Source of the DNA: Bubalus kerabau
Taxonomy: Eukaryota > Chordata > Mammalia > Artiodactyla > Bovidae
Length of the DNA stretch: 64,000 bases
Assembly: GCF_029407905.1 (NCBI RefSeq)
Contig: NC_073646.1
Coordinates: 10,434,001 to 10,498,000, forward strand
Direction of reading: 5' to 3'
How positions within the stretch are numbered: the first letter of the stretch is position 1; each line of letters begins with the position of its first letter. The notes beneath the pieces are model-generated. The model worked only from the letters and a program-made list of their open reading frames with translations, had not been told where the DNA came from and searched no databases. Shown here in pieces: positions 20,401-32,400 of this stretch. Made by a program: the position numbers and the translations under genes.

Positions 20401-23400
20401 ACCCAAAGATGCATGCATTGCATGCTTAGCTGCTAAATCATGTCCAACTCTTTGCAACTCCATGGACTGTAGCCCGCCAAGCTCCTCTGTCCATGGAATT
20501 TCCCAGGCAAGAATGCTGGAGTGGGGACTTCCCAGGTGGCGCAGTGGATAAGAAAATGCCTGCCAATGCAGAGGACACGGGTTCGATCCCTGGTCCAGGA
20601 AGATTCCACATGCTGCGGAGCAACTAAGCCCATGTGCCCAACTACTGAAATCTGCGTACTTTAGGGCCTGCAACAAAGAGTAGCCCCCACTCCGCAACTA
20701 GAGAACGCCCTCGCGCACCAATGAAGACCCTGCCCAGCCATAAATAGATAAAATTATTTAAAAAAAAAAGAATGCTGGAGTGGGTTGCCGTTTCCTCCTC
20801 CAGGGGATCTTCCCAACCCAGGGATCAAAGCCGAGTCTCCTGCTTGGAGGCAGATTCTTTACCGCTGAGCCACCTGGGAAGCCCTTCACCCAAAGATAAA
20901 TGAATCCTTTTCCAATGTCCTTTGAGGGCAGAGACCATTTTTATATCCCCAAGAGCACCTGGCTTTAAGATTCTCAGCAAATATTTGTTGTGTTGAACCT
21001 TGTAATCCAGTCCCTTTGGGCTTACTGGGAACATCTGTCTTTTTTGTAGAACAATACAGACTTAAAAGGTGTACAGAGGCCCAAGTGTTCACTAATCCAA
21101 GGTGAAACCTGGAAGTTATGCCTTCAAATAAATCCCCTGCCCACCCACTATTTTTCTTTTTCTGACTGTGGTTTCCTGAAATAAAATGCAGAAAAAATTC
21201 CACTTGTTGGAAGGTTCTGCTTTAATTGAGTCCTGGTTAACTGACTGTTTCCTTAACTTGAATGGACGGTATCATTATTGTTGTTGCTGCTGTTATTTTA
21301 AGTATCCAAACCAAGCCCAAAGCAAGCAGAAAAGGACTCCTATTGTACTTTCAAATAATGCTTAATCCTGTTTTACGTGGGCTGTTCTCTGGACAGCTCT
21401 CCAAACCCTCACCCCCTCTCCCTGCAGTCTGCCTAGGCTGGGCCCCAGCTCACCCGTCTCCCTCCGCTAACACAAATGTGAGCTCCGAGATCAGCTTTCA
21501 AATTCTGAGTTTGGAAGGCTATGGTTTGAGCCTACCCACCCTTCCCTGATATGGGGTCCCCTGTGCCCTCAGCCTTCTCTCTGGCCACCTCTACAGCCTC
21601 GGAGCACATATGAGCCAACAGTCATCTCCACCTCTCAACGCCACCAGCTTCCAACTCCCTCATCCCAGGCACCCACTTGGTGCCTGCGCCTTGAGAGGCA
21701 AACAGTACAGAGATGCCCGACTGCCAGGGTCCAACCTCTGAGTAGCTCCACAGCTGTCCCTAAGGTACAGAACTTCTCATTGCCTCAGTCTCTGCTTCTG
21801 TAAAATGGGAGGGCCCATGGAAGCCCCTGCCGAGATTATTTGCTTAAAAAGATTAAGTGAAGGTGGCAGGTATACAGTGCCTGAAACACACACCATGCTC
21901 AGTCGTTGTGAACAGCTGACAATCTCACACGTGCTCAAAACTGTTACCCATCCAAGGAGCCAAACTGTAAAATTCCCCCTCTGACCACACTTTCTCTCTC
22001 TCATTCCCCAGGGGCTGACTTTTCATCTCTGCAGGGATCCCCCAAGACTCCTGATCTCCCCCATAACGCCCCAGCCCCTCCGCTTTCACCAAGGAAACTT
22101 CCTCATCCTCAACTGTGCGTGCTCAGTTGGTTCGACTCTTTGTGTGACCCCATGGACTATAGTCCATCAGGCTTCTCTGTCCATGGGATTTTCCAGCAAG
22201 AATATTGGAGTGGGTTGTCATGCCCTCTTCCAGGGGATCTTCCCAAACCAGGGATCAAATGTGCATCTCCTGCATTGGCAGGTGGGTTCTTTACTGCTTT
22301 TACAGAAGTATTTTCTGATCAGTATCCATCCTGCCCCCTCCAACCCAGGACAGAAGCCTGTTATCTCAAGAGGAGGAAGAAGAGAGAATGATAGGCGGTG
22401 AAAAGGGAAATGAGATTACCTAAGTCAAGGTCAGTAGGGTCTAGCTGGGCTTTTGTTTAAATTCAAAGCCACTTTCACAGTTCTGGGCCCAGCACACATC
22501 TTGTCTCCCCCTGTGGAGGGAAAGCCAGTAGGTTTGCATGATATGTGCTTGAAAGTTACCTGAGGAGGCCTTAAAATGCTCACAAGGCTACCCTGGTCCC
22601 ATGACATGTGGGTTTAGATTTGGAATGGGGCCTGGACATGATGCTTTCAGTTTCTGGTGCTGGAGAAGACTCTTGAGAGTCCCTTGGACTGCAAGGAAAT
22701 CCAACCAATCAGTCTTAAAGGAAATCAACCCTAAATATTCATTGGAAGGACTGATGCTGAAGCTGATGCTCCAATACTTTGGCCACCTGATACGAAGAAC
22801 CAACTCATTGGAAAAGACCCTGATGCTGGGAAAAATTGAAGGCAGAAGGAGAAGAGGGTGACAGAGGATGAGATAGTTGGATGGCATCACTGATTCAATG
22901 AACTTGAACTTAGGCAAATTCCAGGAGATGGTGAGGGACATGGAAGCTTGGCGTGCTGCAGTCCACGGGGTCACAAAGAGTCAGACACAAGTTGGTGACT
23001 GAACAACAACAAATGGCCATGAACTTTACAAAGGAAAATCACTGCTCTGTCCTGGTTTTGGGGCTTCCCTGGTGGCTCAGTGGTAAAGAATGCACCTGCC
23101 AATGCAGGGGACGCTGGAGACGTGGGTTCAATCCCTGGGTTGGGAAGATTCCCTGGAGTAGGAAATGGCAACCCATTCCAATGTTCTTGCCTAGAGAATT
23201 CCATGGCAGAGGAGCCTGGTGGGCTACAGTCCATGGTGTCCCAAAGAGTCGGACATGACTTAGCGACTGAGAACATCCTGGATTCACAAACTACCGTCCA
23301 AACTCCACTTCCTGTTTCCGTAAATAAAGTTTTATTTGAATGCAGCCATGCTCACTCATTCTCTGGCAGAGCTGAAAATATCTAACCAGAACTCATGCCA

Positions 23401-26400
23401 ATCCCTGCTCTAGACAGGCAGGAAGAATTTGATGATGAAATTAGGGAGAAGGAAATGGCATCCCACTCCAGTACTCCTGCCTGGAAAATCCCATGGACAG
23501 AGGAGCCTGGTGGGCTACAGTCCATGGGATCGACAAAGAGTCAGACACAACTGAGCGACTTCACTTTCACTTTTCACTTTCATGCATTGGAGAAGGAAAT
23601 GACAACCCACTCCAGTGTTCTTGCCTGGAGAATCCCAGGGACGGGGGAGCCTGGTGGGCTGCCGTCTATGGGGTCGCAGAGAGTCGGATACGACTGAAGT
23701 GACTTAGCAGCAGCAGCAGCATCAAGACAAACCAAAATGAATCAAACTGCCAGTAATGACCTCTCCCCACTACTTCACCGCCTACTTCCAAAGCTATAGG
23801 GCAGGAGCTGCCCGACTGGCAGAAACAATGGATTGTGCCTGAAGTCAGAGCAGTGAAGGCAAGAGCAGTGACTGACACACAAGAGGGCTTGTGATGCTGG
23901 AGATGTCCCACATCTTGATCCCTCACGTGCATCTGTATAAAAATTCATCCACCTGTACATTTAGGATGAATGAGATTTACCGTATGTGTGCTGCTGCAGA
24001 TGCTTAGTCCCTCAGTCGTGTCCGACTCTGCGGCCCCATGGACCATAGCCTACCAGGCTCCTCTAACTGAGCGAGAATGCTGCAGAGGGTTGCCGTGCCC
24101 TCCTCCAGGGGGTCTACCCAACCCAGGGATCAAACCTGTGTCTCTTACATCTCCTGCACTGGCAGGCAGGTTTTTTCGCCACCTGGGAAGCCCTTTAGTC
24201 ATAACTGCCCCCAGCTGGAAGCACCAAGATATCCTTTAATAAGTGAATGGACACATCATAGTACATCCACACAAAGGAATATTTTATTTTTCGGCACAAA
24301 AAAGAAATGAGCTCTCAAGCCATGAAAAGACATGCAGGGACCTTAATGCACACTACACAGTGAAAGAAGCCAGGCTGAAAAGATGACATACTGTATGGAT
24401 CTAACTCTATGACATTTTGGAAAAGCCTCAGCTACAGAGACAGGAAAAAGATCAATGGTTGGCAGCGTGTAGAGACGAGGAGGATGAATAGTTGGAGCCC
24501 AGGGGATGTTCAGAGCAGTGAAACTGGTCTGTATGACCACTGGTCTGTATCCACCACTGTCATGGTGGATACATGCCATTATACGTTTGTCAAAGCCTAT
24601 AGAAGGCATCACCGACTCAATGAACATGAGTTTGAGCAAACTCTGGGAGGCTGTGAAGGACAAGGAAGCCTGGCGTGCTGCAGTGCACGGGATCGCAAAG
24701 AGTCAGACACACTGAGCAGCTAAACAGCAACAAGGGAAGGTACCACGTCAAGGATGAGCCCTGATGGAAACTATGGACTTTAGCAAACAACGCACTGGTT
24801 CATCACAGCAAATGTGTGACGGTACTGCAAGATGATAACCATGGGGGAACTTCGGGGTGGGGAGGGGCTTAGGGGAACTCTCTGTACTTTTTGCTCAGTT
24901 TTTCGGTAAACCTAAAACCACTCTTAAGAATGGTCACAGGTTGGGGGTGGTGCTCTGTCTAGCCAGAGTAAAGTCAGGGGTGGGGTTGGAGAGGACCATG
25001 TACCCCAGGCACACACATCCCCTTCCCAGCAAACTTCCTTTTTTTAAAAGATTTTTTTTTTTAATATGGGCCATTTTTAAAGTCTTTATTGAATTTGTTA
25101 CAATACTGCATGTTTCATGCTTTGGTTTTTTGCCTGAGAGGCGTGTGGGATCTCAGCTTCCCAACCAGGAATCAAACCCATACACTCTGCAATGGAAGGT
25201 GAAGTCTAAACCACTGGACTGCCAGGGAGGTCCCCTTACAAACTTAAAGCACATTCAAATCGGGGGCAAAAGTTTGATTTAAGTCTCCATTCCGCAGTGA
25301 TTTAATAGTTTCTTTAAAAGTTGCCCTTTATTGGTTAAAATACTTTGAAAAGTAATTCTTTATCAAACATCCTATTTTAAATACTTCAGTTCAGTTCAGT
25401 CGCTCAGTCGTGTCCAACTCTTTCCGACCCCATGAATCGCAGCACGCCAGGCCTCCCTGTCCATCACCAACTCCCGGAGTTCACTCAGATTCACGTCCAT
25501 CGAGTCGGTGATGCCATCCAGCCATCTCATCCTCTGTCGTCCCCTTCTCCTCCTGCCCCCAGTCCCTCCCAGCATCAGGGTCTTTTCCAATGAGTCAACT
25601 CTTCGCATGAGGGGGCCAAAGTACTGGAGTTTCAGCTTTAGCATCATTCCTTCCAAAGAAATCCCAGGGCTGATCTCCTTCAGAATGGACTGGTTGGATC
25701 TCCTTGCAGTCCAAAGGACTCTCAAGAGTCTTCTCCAACACCACAGTTCAAAAGCATCAATTCTATCATCTTTCAAATACTCTGAAAAGCCTTCTGCTTT
25801 TCACTGTGGCAAAGGTCTTTAGAAAGACAGTATCTTTTGTCCTTCCTTTACTTTGCTACAAAAATAGCATCTGAGATGATGTCTAGAATTTGCTCCAAAA
25901 TAATCTCGGTGTGGGGAGTGGGCGGAGGTAAAGACGAAATAGTCTGGCCATGTGTTGATCATGACTGAAGCTGAGCAATGGGAACACCAGGGGCATTGTT
26001 CTCTGTACTTTTATGTAAATCTGAATTAAAAAATAGAAAAATAAAGAAATCATCAGAGGTAGACTCGACTTTGCATCGAGCCAAGGCACGTTTCAGAAGA
26101 AAAAGAATAAAAGGTCTATAGGTTGCTATTCTGGGGGCCATCTGTGGTCAAAAAAAAAAAAAAAATCAGACCTAAAAATCCCCAGTTGAGTAACTGGCTG
26201 CTACAGCTGGATGCATAAGGAAAATTCCAGAAAATAGGTCCGTCCTTCTGGGCTTACCAGTTCCTCTGCAAAACAGAAAGGCAACCCCTCTCTGTAGAGT
26301 AAAAATGCCCACCCACCTCCAAACTGGACAGTCAGTACAGTGAAAGACAGAAAGCCTTGATCCACGCTCACGCTCCATCCTTGCTGTGTACATGGTTCTG

Positions 26401-29400
26401 GACAGGGCACTAAACCGCTCAGAGCCTCGGTTTACTCATCTGTGAAATGGGAGAATAGCATTTACCCTCAGATGGCCAAGGCTTCTAGGAGGAAAAACAC
26501 CTACGGTGCCAGACCAGAGGGGGGCATGTTGTTAATATCACTCTACATATTGTTTGATTCATTCATGGTCAAAATTTTTGAGAATGGGAGAAAGTGAGAA
26601 AAAGCCTTGGCTGGTGATGATCTTTTTGGATGCTTTCCATTGGATGCTCTTTCCTCATTGTTGAAAAGAAGCAGGATGCTACTCTGTATTTCTTCAGCCC
26701 TGACACCCACACAGAGTCAGGTGGCTCTCAGGCTAACAGCAGTATGTCACCAGGAAGATGTGGCAGGGAAGGGGACCCCAGAGAGTGACGACTAAGACCA
26801 TATCCACCTGTTCCCTTCCCCTCGTGCCCTGGAGCGTGTTAGCAAGGCAGGATCAGTGGCCTACCCCAGGCCTCCTGAGCCCAAATCTTCATTTTAACGA
26901 GATCTGCACGCTCGTTGCCATCCAGGAGTCCTCCTTTGTTCTATTTTCAAGGTAAACTCAGTCATGAGGACAAAGAGGGAGGAAGGAACCCACACTTAAA
27001 AAAGCCTTGCTAACCCAGCAGGTGAGCTGCGGGGGCTAGACGGACTTTTCTAGAATGCTCCAGATGCAACGTTAGCGCCATCACCCTTCAGACTCCAACT
27101 TCTTGTTTCAGATGACAGCACATCCTCATCCTCGCCCAACATCTGGGCCAGGAAGGCATGCCTGGGGCTGCTGGGATGTCTCAACAGATGCTGGTTGCTA
27201 AGCGCTCAGAGCTTTGATTCAAAGGTCAGCATGACAGAGGTCTGAGTATGGAAGTGAATAAAAGAACAGACTTCCCTCTGGCCGCCACAGTTTACCCCTC
27301 TAGTTTCTGTTCTTTATTTCTTTTTAAAGAGACATCCCATCTTTATCAGCTGGGTATAGTGGTTGAGTTGCTAAGTCGTGTCCCACTCTTTGTGACCGCA
27401 TGGACTGTAGCCGACCAGGCTCCTCTGTCCATGGGATTCTCCAGGCAAGAAGACTGGAGTGGGTTGCCATGCCCTACTCCAATCAGCTGGGTATGCGGAG
27501 CTGCAAAATGCTGGGCAAAGGGAACCCCCAGAGATGGGTCAGCAGGCCCCTGGCCGCTCAGCCCTGGCTGGGCCCTCTGCGGGGACCCAAGCTTCTCCTC
27601 GAGGGCTCCAGGGCTGATTCCTCCCCACGGACCCTAGCTACTGCCCACTCCCCGCCGCTGCTGCTGTGCAAACCATGGACCAGATTCCTTAAAGACCCAG
27701 CATTTTCAAATGAAAGGGGAACACAGAAGAGCCAAAAACAGGCCTTCAAACAAAACCTTGCACACGAAGTTTCACAGAGGCAACGTTCACAGTCACCACG
27801 AGGCGGAAGCGGCCCAAAAGTCCATCAATGGACTCTCCATGCAATGGGGTGTCACTCAGCCATGAAAGGGAATGAAGCGTGGAAACCTGCTCCAGTGTGG
27901 GCGAACCTCGACAACCTTAGGCTCGGTGAAAGAGGCCAGGCACAAACACACAGATACTGTAAGATTTCACTTATGTAAGCTACCCGGAAGAGGCAAATTC
28001 ATAGAGACAGAAAGCAGAATATAGGGTCCCGGTGGCTGGAGGGAGGAGGAAATGGGAGGTGATTGCTTCACGTTCACAGGATCTCCACGTGGGGAGTTGA
28101 AGGGGTTCTAGAGGCGGACGGTTGTCCGTGACACAACAGTGTGATCGGACTTACTGCCACCGACTTGAGATGCTTAAAATGGTAGATTTTTTTTGTCATG
28201 CATATTTAACAACTGAGAAAAAAAAAAAAAACATGAAAAAATTATTGGAGTACTATCAACACATGCAACCACACGGAGGAACCATGGAAACATACTAAGT
28301 GAAAGAAGTCAGACATGACAGGTCCCACAGTGTAGGATTCCATTCTTGTGAAAAGTCCAGAACAGGCCAACTCACAGAGACGGAAAGCAGGTAAGCGATT
28401 ATCAGAGGACAGAGAGTGACTGCTTCATGGCTATGGGGTTGCCTTTTGGGGTGATGAAATTATTCCGGAATGAGACAGTTAGGATGGCTGCGTAGTATTG
28501 TCAACACCCTAAATGCCACCGAATCATTATTATTTTTTTTAATATTTATTTGGCTGTGCCAAGTCTTAGTTGTAGATTGTGGGATCTAGTTCCCTGACCA
28601 GGGATGGAACTTGGGCCTCCTACACTGGGAGCTCCGACTCAGCCACCAGACCACCAGGGAAGCCCCGAATCATTCACTCCCAAATGGTTAAAACGGTCAA
28701 TTTGATGTTATGTGTTATTTTACAAGTTAAAAGGGAGAAGAAATTGGGGTGGGGAGGGAGAGAGAGAGGCTGCCTTCATCAGCTCTCCTTTGGAGGGCAG
28801 GCGAGGTGAGTAGAAAGGGTCATGGGTACAAGTTCAGAGACAAATTCACAGATTCAAATCTCAGCTCCTCCCCTGAGGACCTGTGTGACCTTGAGCAAGT
28901 GACTTAACCTCTCCGTGTGTCCCAGTTTCCTCATCTGTAAAACGGGATAAGAGTCAGGACTACTGAATTGCACAACACCAGGAGACGTCGTTCAATCACT
29001 ATTAGTGTGAATCGTGTTCTCTGGAGTAAGAAGTACCAACTGCACGGAGCTGCCAGGAAGATTACGTGAGAATCACAGGCAAAGAAGGACTCAATATACT
29101 GCCTGGTTCAATAATGAGTTCAATACCCGCTCTTATCAGAAATAACTGTGCATTTGCCCTGGTGGCTAATCATTCCTGTTATACTATTGTATGACGCAGC
29201 GCTTTTCCACATACGCACCACCTGGCTCTCTCGCTTTTTTTTTTTCCTTTTTAAGGATTGTGGGATCTTAGTTCCCCGACCAGGGACTGAGCCCGGGCCC
29301 TCAGCAGTGAAAGCATAGCGTCTTGGTCACTGGATCGCCACCACCTGGCTCGCTTGTTAAATGCAGACTCTGATTCAGGAGGTCTGGGTGGGGCCCAGGA

Positions 29401-32400
29401 GTCTGCGTTTTAATGAGCACCCAGGTGATGCTGATGCTGCTCTTCCATGGACCACGGTCAGAGTAGCAGGGAATATAGGAAAGTGCTGTTTTTGCTTCCC
29501 AGGGCTGCTAAAACAAAACACAGCAAACTGGGTAACACCAAGATCATGTTGTCTTAAAACCCATCATTTCATTGTGCTCAAAAAAAAAAACAAAGCAAAA
29601 CACCAAAATCTCTGTGTCTGCAGGCTTGGTTCCTTCTGGACACTCTAGGGAAAAACCCATCCCAGGCCCCCTCTCCTATCTTCTGACGTCAGCCAGCACC
29701 CTTGGGATTCCTCGGCTTGTATCTCCATCACTTCAGCCTCTGCCTGCATTGTTGCGTGGCCTGCTTCATGTGTCGGTCTTCACACAGCTGCCTTCTTTCA
29801 AGGACACTAATCATACGGGACTAGGGCCCCAGCCTACTCCAGGATGCCCTCATCTTAGCTAATCACATCTGCAAAGACCCTATTGCCAAGTGAGGTCACA
29901 TTTTGAGGCCCTGGAGGTAAGGACGCCCACATATATCTCTTGGGAAGGATATAAATCAACCCACAACACCTACCTGGGGATAAATGAGCCCAGAGAACAT
30001 AAGCAAGGCTGGAAAGGGACAGAGAGCCTCTGCAGTTGAGGGGTCAGAAGCTCAGGGAGTCTTGAAGCAAATTGCCCCTGGCCTGGAGCAAAGAAGCAGT
30101 TGGAGCAAAGCAGCAGCAAAGAAGCTGCAAATCTACACATGCTCAGCTCTTCAGCTGCAGGCCTTGGAGGAACCATCTGCCCAAGGAAGGGTGGAAGGGT
30201 CATCTCTTCTGATTTGCACAAAGGTGCCCTACAGGCTAGCAGCTGCTCTGAGGGGCAGAATCCGCCCAGAGTTTCATCTGTCAGTTTCCACCTGTCAGCT
30301 GTCTCGCAGAGACCCACGGAGCAACTGAAAGGGGACACATGCTTGGTGACAAGTGACTCCCCAGAATACATCCACTGAGAGATGCTATTAATATCAGCCC
30401 TGCCTGATGCACTCCCTGCTCACAGAGCCGGAGAGCTGGCGCAGGAGACAAACCCAGACTGTGGCTTCTAAACTCCCTTCTCCAAAGGAGCCAGAGCTCC
30501 CTGGAGAAGTGATGCCTCCAGGCACAGATGGAGAAATGAATAAGAAATGAATACGGGATTGGAACATCCCAGATCACAAGGAAGCTGTCAAAGACTGTAA
30601 GAGCCAGGTCAAAACATTCAGAGGCCAATGGGTAGACACTCCCATTGGCCAAAGATGGGAGAACCTGAAAAGCAATAAGAAGGTCTGAATCTGTGAGTCA
30701 TGTGATACTTATGCAAAACCCTCAGTGGTCACTTATGGGGGATGCTGGGGAGCGAAACTCATCGCTTAGAAAATGGAAAAATGAAGGGCAAGCATGGAGC
30801 ATTTATTATGCCTTTTCTCTGTACAGTATATCCTGCAATTTATTGGAAGAGGGGGAGTTTCTCTTTCTAGATTACTTCAGCTCACAGATGGAGATGGAAT
30901 GATAGTGTGCTTAGAATGTCACCACGCTGCAGCCCCCAACGCATTCATTCATGAGCAGCTGCTGAGAACAACCAGGCATTAGAAGCCCCTGACGGAAGAA
31001 CTCGTAGCTCAGCTGGTAAAGAATCCACCTGCAATGCAGGAGACCCCAGTCCAATTCCTGAGTCGGGAAGATCCCCTGGAGAAGGGATAGGCTACCCACT
31101 CCAGTATTCTTGGTCTTCCCTTGTGGCTTAGCTGGTAAAGAATCCGCCTGCAATGTGGGAGACGTGGGTTCCATCCCTGGGTTGGGAAGATCCCCTGGAG
31201 GAGGGCATGGCTCCCCACTCCAGAATTCTAGCCTAGAGAATCTTCATGGACAGAGGATCCTGGTGGGCTACACTCCATGAGGTTGCAAAGAGTTGGTCAC
31301 AACTGAGCAACTCTTCATCATTATCCCTGGTCCAAGAGAGTATGTCAGAGGCTTGGAGTCAGTTGGCTGACCGTTCCTTTGCACTTTGTAAAGTATTTTA
31401 CTATCCTGAGGAGAGAGACATCTGTATTGCAATGCTAGGAAAAATGTGAGGATCCATTAACACAATCTGTGGCTGTTTCTGAGTCATTCTGAAAGCCTCC
31501 TTACTCCCGTAATGAGTGAGGAGTGAGTCATCGGCCATGGAACACCCAAGGCTGAGCCCCTGTGTGAAGAGAATTTCCTTCGGGCTGGAGTAGGGCCAGC
31601 CCCAGGCCATTCCCTTTGGATTCCAACCCGAAGTTACTGAGCCAGTCTTGATTAAGATGTCATCAGCATCACTTGCCAGAATATATGGCTGAGCCTTGCA
31701 TCACCACCTGCTATTGTTGTTTAGTCGCTCAGTCCAACTCTGTTACAGCCCCATGGACTGTAGCCCACCAGTCTCCTCTGTCCCTGGGATTTCCCAGGCA
31801 AGAACACTGGAGTGGGTGGCCATTTCCGTCTCCAGGGGATCTTCTCAACCCAGGGATTGAACCCACATCTCCCACATTGCAGGTGGATTCTTTACCGCTA
31901 AGCCACCAGAGAAGCCCATTATCAATACCTACCCATACTCTAATGAAGGTGAACACACATGCACGCACACACACACACCACTCCCTACTTAATCCAGAAA
32001 TAGACAACGTAGAAAAATATGCCAAGTCGCTCAGAGCAGAATCACATTGCAGAAGCCTGTCACACCCATCTCAACACCTACTGATTCAGCATCTTTGGGA
32101 ATGGAGGCCCTGAAGTTTTGGTCCTTCGTTTGCTGAGTTCTCTGGGGATGCTGATAAGAGCTGAGATCCCTTGGGAATGCAGGCCCAGTGACAGGCGTCA
32201 CTGTCCAATCTCAGAAGTCCCAGCAGGTGGCAGAATTGGGACAAAGGTCAATTTAAGCCAAGTTCCCCATGTGTGTCCCTGGAGTCCAGCCAGTCCGGGC
32301 CGCCAGCATCTTTCACCCTGGCCCCTTCACCAGCCTCCTAACATCTCTCTGCTACCCTTCTTGCCCTACAGGCCACTTGATAGTCACCAGGAGCATTCTT

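Noticed and set aside
23710..23724. CAG trinucleotide repeats as polyglutamine tracts
   Set aside because: These are the standard tails of Bov-A2 SINEs and recur at each copy.
27600..27980. 192-codon + strand frame with a varied composition
   Set aside because: It begins in a reverse Bov-tA and ends in an L1 3' fragment; no domain, no splice frame.
31000..31050. tRNA gene-like segments (GTTCGATCCCTGG B-box) here and at many sites
   Set aside because: All lie in the heads of Bov-tA or CHR SINEs; none folds into a complete tRNA with intact anticodon stem and acceptor end.
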